This document shows, piece after piece, positions 30,955-37,616 of a stretch of DNA of 52,936 bases. The DNA is from JAUXEH01 sp965602945. GTDB taxonomy: Bacteria > Acidobacteriota > Aminicenantia > Aminicenantales > Aminicenantaceae. A program made the position numbers and the translations under genes. The stretch is taken from contig CBFDBC010000001.1 in the NCBI GenBank assembly GCA_965602945.1, positions 1 to 52,936 of the forward strand, written 5' to 3'. The notes below the pieces were generated by a model. It saw only the letters and a program-made list of their open reading frames with translations, ran no database searches and was not told the DNA's origin. Each line of letters begins with the position of its first letter. The first letter of the stretch is position 1.

Positions 30955-33093
30955 ATGAAGAGGCCGCGGATCTCCCTGCTTTTTCTTGTCCTGCTCTTTT
31001 CCGCCCTCTTCCTCATGCGCTTCGTCCACCTCGCCGCAGACCCCCCGCCCGACCTCAGCTCCAGCATGGGATATATGAGCGATCCGGGCGGCTACAACAT
31101 CAACGCCCGCAACAGGATCGTCTTCGGCTCCTGGGAAATGGACATGTGGAACAACATGCACATCAGCCCGCTTCCCCACTATCTCAGCTACCTGATCTTC
31201 CTGATCCTGGGGACGGGGGTCGCCCAGATGAACCTCGTGCCCGTGATCTTCGGCTGTTTAACGCTGGTGATCGTCTTCCTGGTGTTCAGGAGAAATCACT
31301 CCGCATCCCTTGCCCTGCTGGGGGTGTTCCTGCTCGGGACGAACTACCAGTTCACGATGTTCAGCCGCATCGCGGTGAGGGTCATGCCGCTTCTTTTCTT
31401 CACCATGCTGGCCGTGTATTTCCTGGAGTTCAGGCGCCGGCCGGCCCTGGGTTCCTTCCTGGCGGGCGCGAGCTGTGTTGTCGCCTTCTCGGTGAAGGCC
31501 ACCTTTGCCCAGGTCCTGCCGTCCGTCCTGGCCGGGCTTTTCTTCTACACCCTTTTCAGAGAGCGGCCCTCCTTCAAAAGGGCCATGGCCCGGGTGGCCT
31601 GGTTCGCCCTGGGAGCGGCCTTGCTCTGTTCTGTCTGGCTGTTGGCCTTCTATCTTCCCCACACGGATATCATCAATGCCTACGGCGGGGAAAACATCGA
31701 TTGGCTTACGCCTCCTCAAAACCTCACTCAGATGCTCAATAACTTCTGGAACCGGCCCCTTTTCTTCTACAACCACATGCCGGTCATGACCTCCCTGGCC
31801 AGTCTCTACCTGCTGGTCCTGGCATTCCGGGCCTTTTCCCGGCCCCAGCGGGTGACCCTGCTGAACTGGATCTGCGGCTTCTGGGTGATCACGAACATGC
31901 TCTACTACTCCATGATCTACTATCATGCCGCCCGGCATTTTGTCGTTCTGATCCTCCCCCTGGTCGTGCTGGCCGTAAATTTCCTCCACGAACTGATGAT
32001 GCTCAGAGACGCGTCCGTGCCGGATAGGATCCCGGCGCTTTTTTATCCCTTTCTTTTCATCTGGCTCCTTTTCCCCCTCAGTCACCTGGTCATCGTCCGG
32101 GGCCGGCCCACCGAACCGGCCGCAATGGAGGCCCGCTTCCTCGTCCTCCTCTTGATATCGGCAGCAGTCTGCCTGGCGCTGGGTGCGGCCCACCGTTTCG
32201 GGCTGAGGAGAAGGAGGGTATCCCTGCCTCGCCCGCTGACGGTATCCTTCATCACCCTGATGCTGGTCCTGAGCACAGCCACCAACGTTCGCCCTTACCT
32301 CCGCTGGGCCTCCACCGCCCGCACCGACATCAGGGACATCTCCCGCGACCTGGGCAAGGACTCCCCCAGGATGAGCCTGGCGGGTCTGATGTCGCTCATC
32401 CTTTCCCTGGAAAATAAAATCGAGGCCCATCCCTACTGGCCGGATTACATCAATCCCTACCCGGATTTCATGGAGCGGTTCCGCATATCCCACATATTCG
32501 TGACGCTCCATGCCGGAGAACTCGAGAAGATCGAGTATCAGCGGGATTTCCCGCAAGTCATGCGGAAGGCACGGTTGATGGCCCGGTTCCCCCTGGCGGA
32601 GACCTTCGCGGAACTCTATGCCGTCGCTCCCTCCGCCCAGCAGGGATCCGAAGGAGGGCCGGAGGAGTATGAAGGGGAGACATTCTTCGGGCGAAACGGG
32701 ATCCCCCGCTTCGATCCCGAGGCATCGCAGAGATGGGCCTATGTCGCGGAAAAAGCTCAGGAAGGTTTCCTCCTCGAACTGCCGGGGGTTACACAGTCCC
32801 GGGGCAGCTTTGAGGCCGTGATCCGTCTCAAGATGGAGGACCCTCCTTCCGACAACGGCCGTGCATTGAGGATAGACTTCGCCGATCCACGCAGCCGCAG
32901 GGTAATGGGAACAAGGAACCTGAATGTCCAGGATCTCCGGCCCGCCGGGCAATACCTGGAATTCGCCTTCACCTTCACCGTTCCCAGAAACGGTGAGTAT
33001 GCCATCCGGCTCCACTCGACCGGGAAAACAACCCTGTGGATCGACAAGGTAAGCGTGCGGCGCCTCGCTGCTTCCCCCCTACCGGCCGATTGA
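30955..33093 (+). CDS. GT39/PMT-like glycosyltransferase membrane protein with C-terminal soluble domain
   Basis: 712 aa. About 10-11 membrane helices up to residue ~450. The first loop contains 'SDPGGYNINARNRI' (42-55), an Asp followed by Tyr and 'xAR' as in ArnT/PMT-type GT-C enzymes; 'HISPLPHYLSYL' follows. Residues ~560-700 form a beta-rich soluble domain ('GSFEAVIRLKM', 'YAIRLHS') resembling a carbohydrate-binding jelly roll. It probably transfers a polyprenyl-phosphate sugar to an extracytoplasmic acceptor. ATG at 30955 has an excellent AAGGAGG site 4-5 nt upstream. It is divergent from the ACP operon and likely belongs to the same pathway. Confidence 0.75.
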   Translation: MKRPRISLLFLVLLFSALFLMRFVHLAADPPPDLSSSMGYMSDPGGYNINARNRIVFGSWEMDMWNNMHISPLPHYLSYLIFLILGTGVAQMNLVPVIFGCLTLVIVFLVFRRNHSASLALLGVFLLGTNYQFTMFSRIAVRVMPLLFFTMLAVYFLEFRRRPALGSFLAGASCVVAFSVKATFAQVLPSVLAGLFFYTLFRERPSFKRAMARVAWFALGAALLCSVWLLAFYLPHTDIINAYGGENIDWLTPPQNLTQMLNNFWNRPLFFYNHMPVMTSLASLYLLVLAFRAFSRPQRVTLLNWICGFWVITNMLYYSMIYYHAARHFVVLILPLVVLAVNFLHELMMLRDASVPDRIPALFYPFLFIWLLFPLSHLVIVRGRPTEPAAMEARFLVLLLISAAVCLALGAAHRFGLRRRRVSLPRPLTVSFITLMLVLSTATNVRPYLRWASTARTDIRDISRDLGKDSPRMSLAGLMSLILSLENKIEAHPYWPDYINPYPDFMERFRISHIFVTLHAGELEKIEYQRDFPQVMRKARLMARFPLAETFAELYAVAPSAQQGSEGGPEEYEGETFFGRNGIPRFDPEASQRWAYVAEKAQEGFLLELPGVTQSRGSFEAVIRLKMEDPPSDNGRALRIDFADPRSRRVMGTRNLNVQDLRPAGQYLEFAFTFTVPRNGEYAIRLHSTGKTTLWIDKVSVRRLAASPLPAD

Positions 33094-33118
33094 CTTAATC
33101 CGGGGGAGCGGATATGAT
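33090..33118 (+). promoter_or_regulatory. promoter of the symporter gene
   Basis: TTGACT (33090-33095, overlapping the TGA stop of the GT39-like gene), a 17-nt spacer, TATGAT (33113-33118). Predicted start near 33125. Confidence 0.7.
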
Positions 33119-33121
33119 AGC

Positions 33122-33159
33122 CAGTCATTTTGCCAGTCAAACGAAACATGCCATGACTG
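33122..33159 (+). promoter_or_regulatory. hairpin in the symporter leader
   Basis: CAGTCAT (33122-33128) pairs with ATGACTG (33153-33159). It ends 12 nt before the symporter ATG, in the place a ribosome binding site would occupy; no Shine-Dalgarno sequence is visible there. A role in translational control is possible. Confidence 0.3.
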
Positions 33160-33171
33160 CTCGACGATGAT

Positions 33172-34404
33172 ATGAAAAAAATCAACCTTCCCACAAAAAT
33201 ATTCATCGGGCTGGTCCTCGGGATCATCGGCGGCCTGGTCTTCGGTGAGAAGATCCTCATCATCCAGCCTGTCGGCGATGTGTTTCTTCGGATGATCACG
33301 ATGATCGTCGTGCCCCTGGTGTTCGTCTCCCTGACGCTGGGAACCGCCAGCCTGGGTGATGTGCGGAAGCTAGGGCGGATCGGCGCCAAGACCTCACTGT
33401 ATTTCGTCGCCACGACCGTCATCGCCATCATTATCGGGCTGGGCCTGGCCAACACTCTGAACCCGGGGAAAGGGCTGAACGAAGACGTAACGAGAGAGCT
33501 GTACAAGAGCTACGAAGCAAAGGCGCAGGACGGGATCATGAGGATGGAGGAGAAGCCCTCCCTCATCAACATCCTGGTGAACATCGTCCCCAGGAATCCG
33601 GTGGCCGCATTCGTCGAAGGCAACATGCTCCAGATCATTTTCATGGCGCTGCTGTTCGGTGTCGTCATCACCATGATCAAACGGGAAAGGTCGGAGCTGC
33701 TCATAAGCATCCTGGAAGGGCTGAACGACGTTTTCATCCAGGTCGTGCACATCGTCATGAAGCTTGCTCCCTACGGGGTCATGGCCTTGAGCGCAGCTGT
33801 GATCGGCCAGTACGGTGTGGACATCCTCGTTACTCTACTGAAATATTCGCTGGTCGTGATCGGAGGCCTCATCCTCTACACCCTGTCCTTCAACAGCCTG
33901 GCGGTAGGACTGCTCGGGAAGATGAATCCGCTTCACTTCTTCAAGGCGGTCCGTGAAGCCGTCATCATCGCTTTCAGCACCTCAAGTTCCATGGCGACGC
34001 TCCCGGTGGCCATGGAAAGCGTGGAACACATCGGTGTGTCCCGGCAGTATTCGAGTTTTGTCCTCCCGCTGGGAGCCACAGTAAATATGGACGGAACAGC
34101 CCTATATCAAGGTGTGTCCGCCGTCTTCATCGCTCAGATCTATGGGATCCCTCTCGGCTTGACCGGCCAGATCACGATCGTTCTGATGGCCGTCCTTTCC
34201 TCGATCGGAGCCGCCGGGGTTCCCATGGCCGGCATCATCGCCCTGGCCATGGTCCTCAGCCAGCTGGGCATTCCCCTGGAGGGGCTGGCCCTGATCCTGG
34301 GCGTGGAAAGGCTCCTGGACATGGTCCGCACCTGCACCAACGTCATCGGCAACATGGCCGCCTCCGTTGTTATCCAGGAGCTGGAGGAAAAGCACAACAG
34401 ATGA
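33172..34404 (+). CDS. dicarboxylate/amino acid:cation symporter (DAACS family, GltP/DctA-like)
   Basis: 410 aa, eight membrane helices plus two reentrant hairpins expected. Seen: 'FSTSSSMATLPVA', the Ser-rich hairpin 1 tip; 'NMDGTALYQG' (near residue 307), the sodium-binding NMDGT motif; 'GAAGVPMAG', hairpin 2; and 'DMVRTCTNVIGN' (near 383-394) with the Asp/Arg substrate-binding pair. The Arg after 'DMV' favours acidic substrates such as glutamate, aspartate or C4-dicarboxylates. It imports these with Na+ or H+. It overlaps the SPASM radical SAM gene by 4 nt. Its link to the surrounding envelope genes is unclear. Confidence 0.93.
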   Translation: MKKINLPTKIFIGLVLGIIGGLVFGEKILIIQPVGDVFLRMITMIVVPLVFVSLTLGTASLGDVRKLGRIGAKTSLYFVATTVIAIIIGLGLANTLNPGKGLNEDVTRELYKSYEAKAQDGIMRMEEKPSLINILVNIVPRNPVAAFVEGNMLQIIFMALLFGVVITMIKRERSELLISILEGLNDVFIQVVHIVMKLAPYGVMALSAAVIGQYGVDILVTLLKYSLVVIGGLILYTLSFNSLAVGLLGKMNPLHFFKAVREAVIIAFSTSSSMATLPVAMESVEHIGVSRQYSSFVLPLGATVNMDGTALYQGVSAVFIAQIYGIPLGLTGQITIVLMAVLSSIGAAGVPMAGIIALAMVLSQLGIPLEGLALILGVERLLDMVRTCTNVIGNMAASVVIQELEEKHNR

Positions 34405-35378
34405 AGACCGGGCGGTACTGGCTGCGTCTGCTGCGGCTCTTCCATCATTACCGCAGGAAATCCACCCGCCTCCCTTATCTCCCCATCCGACTGTGGATCG
34501 AACTGACCAGTCACTGCAACTTCCGCTGCGTCATGTGCCCCAACCAGGACCTGAACAAGGAAGACCGCGGTACCATGGAGATGTCCCTGTACCGGAAGAT
34601 CATCGACGAGGCCCGCGCCTTCGCCTTCGATATCAACCTGGCCCACCGGGGGGAGTCGCTGCTCCACCCCCACCTGATCGAGGCCATCCGGTACGCCAAA
34701 TCCCAGGGGCTCTACACCCGCCTCCATACCAATGGCTCCCTGCTGACGGAGGACCTGTCGCGGGAGATCATCGCCAGCGGCCTGGACCGTTTATCCTTTT
34801 CATTCGACGGCTTCACTAAAGAAGCCTATGAGGGAATACGCCGGGGAGGGGATTTCGATAAAACCATCGGGAACATCATCCGGCTTCTCCAGGTCAAACA
34901 GGACCTTAAGGCTCAGAAACCTGAGGTGGCGGTGGAGGTGATAAATTTCAAAGACATGCCCCCCGCCGAGCTGTCTCGGGCCAAGGAAGCTTTCCTCTCG
35001 CGCTTCAAGGGCCTCCCTCTCGACAGTTTCTTCACCAAGGAACTCCACAACTGGGCAGGGGAAGTCCCTCAAAAGGAGCGCACCGAAGCGTATTCCCTGT
35101 GCCCCTTCCCCTGGAACGCCCTGGTCATTTTCTGGGATGGGGGAGTGCTTCCCTGCACGCAGGATTTCTTCGGATACAACAGGATCGGCGATGTGCGCAC
35201 GGAGTCTATCCAGGCCGTCTGGAACAGTGACGCCATGATGGAGCTGCGCAGAAAACTCGGTACCAGGGCCATCGCTGATCTTAAAGCCTGCTCCCAATGT
35301 GACAGGGTCTGGAGGAAGGGGTTTTTTGGCGTGCCCAAGGAATATCTCTGGAAGTTTATTTCAAAAAAAATGCCCTAG
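34401..35378 (+). CDS. radical SAM protein with SPASM-like C-terminal domain
   Basis: 325 aa. Cluster motif C39-x3-C43-x2-C46 in 'TSHCNFRCVMCPNQ'; 'INLAHRGESLLHP' is the SAM-binding GGE-like region; 'HTNGSLL' and 'LSFSFDG' follow. The C-terminal 80 residues carry cysteines in 'SLCPFPW', 'VLPCTQDFFG' and 'CSQCDRVWR', a compact SPASM/twitch domain that binds an auxiliary cluster. 'IGDVRTESIQAVWNS' is typical of such tails. Some relatives modify peptides, but others act in sugar or lipid chemistry; no precursor peptide lies alongside. The start overlaps the symporter stop by 4 nt. Confidence 0.87.
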   Translation: MKTGRYWLRLLRLFHHYRRKSTRLPYLPIRLWIELTSHCNFRCVMCPNQDLNKEDRGTMEMSLYRKIIDEARAFAFDINLAHRGESLLHPHLIEAIRYAKSQGLYTRLHTNGSLLTEDLSREIIASGLDRLSFSFDGFTKEAYEGIRRGGDFDKTIGNIIRLLQVKQDLKAQKPEVAVEVINFKDMPPAELSRAKEAFLSRFKGLPLDSFFTKELHNWAGEVPQKERTEAYSLCPFPWNALVIFWDGGVLPCTQDFFGYNRIGDVRTESIQAVWNSDAMMELRRKLGTRAIADLKACSQCDRVWRKGFFGVPKEYLWKFISKKMP

Positions 35379-35385
35379 TTGAGGC

Positions 35386-36153
35386 TCAGTCCCCGGGTTT
35401 CCCCTCGCCGTCTCCCCGGTATCTGATGACTTTGGCGGGGACTCCTACGGCGATCGCGTTTTCCGGCAGGGGACGTGTGACCACGGAACCGGCTCCCACA
35501 ATGCTGCCGCCGCCGATGGTTATCCCGTCCAGGAGGATGGTTCCGGCGGCCAGCCAGACATCATCCCCGATCCGTATCCCCCCTTTGGAGAAGGAGGGCT
35601 GGAACATGATCGGAGTGGACACATCCTCAAAGCTGTGATTCCCCCCGGCCACCAGGTAACAGCGGCCGGCCAGGAAACAGTACTTGCCCAGACGGATCTC
35701 GGTCTCCGAGAGCAGGGAACAGTTGGCGGACAGGTTGCAGTAATCATCCAGAAAGATCGAGCCTTCCTTGCAGCTGAGGATGGTGCTGCGTCCCACGAAC
35801 ACGTTGCTGCCGATCCGGATTCCCTCGTTGCTTTCTCCCTTGGCGTCCAGGACCACGTAGTCATCTAGGACTGCGTTATCCTGAATGACGATCTTGTGTG
35901 GGTGGCGGAGCGTGATGTTTTTCCCGAAAACGACCCCGCGGCCGACTTCCTTGAACAGGAGGGGATAGAAAACCTTGCGCAGGAAAAAACCCAGGGCGCC
36001 GGGGACCCATGAGAAGAGGAGGATGATGAGCTCGTATTTGATCAGAGCCGTCAGGCTTTTCCTTCCGATCGTCAAGGAGGTATACTTCGTGTAGAAAGAC
36101 TGTTTGTCATCGATCAGCTGCTTCTGAAGGCTGGCCTTGAATTCCTTATCCAT
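35386..36153 (-). CDS. left-handed beta-helix (hexapeptide repeat) acyltransferase
   Basis: 255 aa. Residues ~40-75 include a hydrophobic segment that may bind the membrane. Residues ~80-240 show hexapeptide periodicity ('VVFGKNITL', 'IRIGSNVFVG', 'IRIGDDVWLAAGTIL', 'IGGGSIVGAGSVVT') and the closing 'AVGVPAKVIRYRG' of the NeuD/CysE/LpxA-like group. It probably O-acetylates a sugar of the surface glycan. It lies tail-to-tail with the radical SAM gene (7 nt between stops) and head-to-head with the propeller gene. A -10-like TATAAT is present 10 nt upstream of the ATG. Confidence 0.85.
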   Translation of the reverse strand: MDKEFKASLQKQLIDDKQSFYTKYTSLTIGRKSLTALIKYELIILLFSWVPGALGFFLRKVFYPLLFKEVGRGVVFGKNITLRHPHKIVIQDNAVLDDYVVLDAKGESNEGIRIGSNVFVGRSTILSCKEGSIFLDDYCNLSANCSLLSETEIRLGKYCFLAGRCYLVAGGNHSFEDVSTPIMFQPSFSKGGIRIGDDVWLAAGTILLDGITIGGGSIVGAGSVVTRPLPENAIAVGVPAKVIRYRGDGEGKPGD

Positions 36154-36162
36154 TCCGCCTTC

Positions 36163-36191
36163 ATTATAGACTCTTTGATTCCATAAAAACC
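36163..36191 (-). promoter_or_regulatory. possible promoter of the acyltransferase gene
   Basis: Minus strand TATAAT (36168-36163) is a perfect -10. The -35 position (36191-36186, GGTTTT after a 17-nt spacer) is poor. Confidence 0.35.
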
Positions 36192-36237
36192 AGCTTCTTT
36201 TTCACTCGCCACGGAACCGGAACGGCGTCGGGCCGGA

Positions 36238-36266
36238 TTGACATATACAGGCAGATAATATACAAA
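36238..36266 (+). promoter_or_regulatory. promoter of the secreted-protein genes at 36288
   Basis: TTGACA (36238-36243), a 17-nt spacer, TACAAA (36261-36266). Predicted start near 36273, about 15 nt before the ATG. Confidence 0.55.
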
Positions 36267-36287
36267 AGGACTTTCATCGGAAACAAT

Positions 36288-37616
36288 ATGCGGCGCTCCA
36301 AACATTCGATCGCTTTCTCCGTCATCCTGGGTGGACTTCTCTTCTTCCAGTCCACTGGCAACGAGCAGCTGGTCAACTCCTACCTGCCCGGTGATCAGTC
36401 ATCTCCAACTGTCTCCGCCGACTCTGCGGGCAACCTGGTTGTGGCCTGGGTCAGCGACAGCCAGGATGAGGGGCTGCCGGGGATCTTCGCCCAAAGATAC
36501 TTGCCGGACGGGAGCCCTGTAGGCCAGGAATTTCAGGTCAATACCCTTGGCGGTGAGGACGGGGAGGGGGCCCCGATGGAACATCCCGCCGCCGCAATGG
36601 GGGGAAACGGCCGCCAGGTGTTCGCATGGGTCAACTTCTGGGAAGATCCGGTGAGCGGCAGCGTATTCGCCCGGATCTATGATAGTTCGGGATTTCCCCA
36701 GGCGCCTGAATTCCGGGTCAACCAGTACAGCGATTATTTCCAGGGAGAGCCGGCGGTGGCCATGGACGGGCAGGGCAACATTGTGATCGCCTGGCAGAGC
36801 TGGGAGCAGGACGGCGACGCCTTCGGGATCTATGCGCGGCTCTTTGATACCTCCGGCTTTCCCCTGGGACCGGAATTCCGGGTGAACACTCAGGTCCAGG
36901 ACAGCCAGATGCATCCGGCCCTGGCCATGGGAATTTCCGGCAATTTTGTCGTCGTCTGGTCCAGCTACGATCAGGACGACAACGAGACCAGCGTCTTCGC
37001 GCGAGGATTCGACAACGGCGGCTTTCCCACGGGATCAGAGTTTCAGGTCAATCAAACCGCATCGGGCTGGCAGGACCATCCGGACGTCACTGCCGACTCG
37101 ATGGGGAATTTTGTCGTCTGCTGGCACGGCCAGAGTGCGACCATGGAGGACTACGACATATTCGCTCGAAGCCTTGATCAGACGGGACAACCCTTGGGCC
37201 CCCAATTCAGGGTCAACAGCACAACCGAAGACTGGCAGGTCTATCCGGCCGTGGCCAGCGACACCCAGGGAAATTTCTGTGTCGCCTGGCAGAGCCGGGG
37301 CCAGGATGGGGATTCGTACGGCATCTTTGCGCGCCTGTTCGACATCAACGGCCAACCTCACGATTCCGAAGTACAGGTCAACACCTCGACGCAGTCGCGT
37401 CAGGAGAGACCGGGCTTGGCGATGGTGTCGGTCCGGAATTTCGCCGCGGCCTGGCAAAGCCTTCACCTTGGGGCCTCGGGATGGGACATATTCATCCGTC
37501 TCCTCGATCCAAGCCAGAATACTTTTTCTCTCCCTGGGAAAGAACGCCTCAGAATAAAGGTCCATGCACATAAAGAGAACATATATTCTCCTGATCGCCG
37601 TTCTCCTCACGATTGA
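36288..37616 (+). CDS. secreted seven-repeat beta-propeller protein
   Basis: 442 aa with an N-terminal signal peptide (about 1-24). The mature part is seven repeats of about 53-60 residues, each running roughly 'PAVAxDxxGNFVVAWQS', an acidic turn, 'GIFARLFDxxGxPLG' and 'EFxVN'. Seven such units fit a closed seven-bladed propeller. No catalytic motif is seen, so binding or adhesion is likelier than enzymatic action. The last 18 codons overlap the first codons of the downstream SGNH gene by 53 nt in another frame. Both are probably exported. The blades resemble the N-terminal parts of the SGNH and PKD proteins nearby only in general style. Confidence 0.82.
   Translation: MRRSKHSIAFSVILGGLLFFQSTGNEQLVNSYLPGDQSSPTVSADSAGNLVVAWVSDSQDEGLPGIFAQRYLPDGSPVGQEFQVNTLGGEDGEGAPMEHPAAAMGGNGRQVFAWVNFWEDPVSGSVFARIYDSSGFPQAPEFRVNQYSDYFQGEPAVAMDGQGNIVIAWQSWEQDGDAFGIYARLFDTSGFPLGPEFRVNTQVQDSQMHPALAMGISGNFVVVWSSYDQDDNETSVFARGFDNGGFPTGSEFQVNQTASGWQDHPDVTADSMGNFVVCWHGQSATMEDYDIFARSLDQTGQPLGPQFRVNSTTEDWQVYPAVASDTQGNFCVAWQSRGQDGDSYGIFARLFDINGQPHDSEVQVNTSTQSRQERPGLAMVSVRNFAAAWQSLHLGASGWDIFIRLLDPSQNTFSLPGKERLRIKVHAHKENIYSPDRRSPHD

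Noticed and set aside
31258..33015. 585-codon minus-strand open frame opposite the GT39-like gene
   Set aside because: Composition is that of a GC-rich antisense frame with no recognisable motif; the plus-strand gene is well supported.
34401..35378. RiPP maturase with a precursor peptide nearby
   Set aside because: The SPASM-type radical SAM protein would fit, but no short Cys- or Gly-rich ORF with a ribosome binding site lies next to it. The small ORF at 1315 is 33 kb away.
36164..36376. 70-codon minus-strand ORF containing a hydrophobic stretch, over the propeller gene start
   Set aside because: It lies antisense to a signal peptide and its promoter. The hydrophobic residues are explained by that, and no ribosome binding site precedes it.
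36288..37616. DNA tandem repeats or a CRISPR-like array suggested by the periodic propeller gene
   Set aside because: The periodicity is at protein level with diverged DNA. Units are about 160 nt and coding, with no identical direct repeats.
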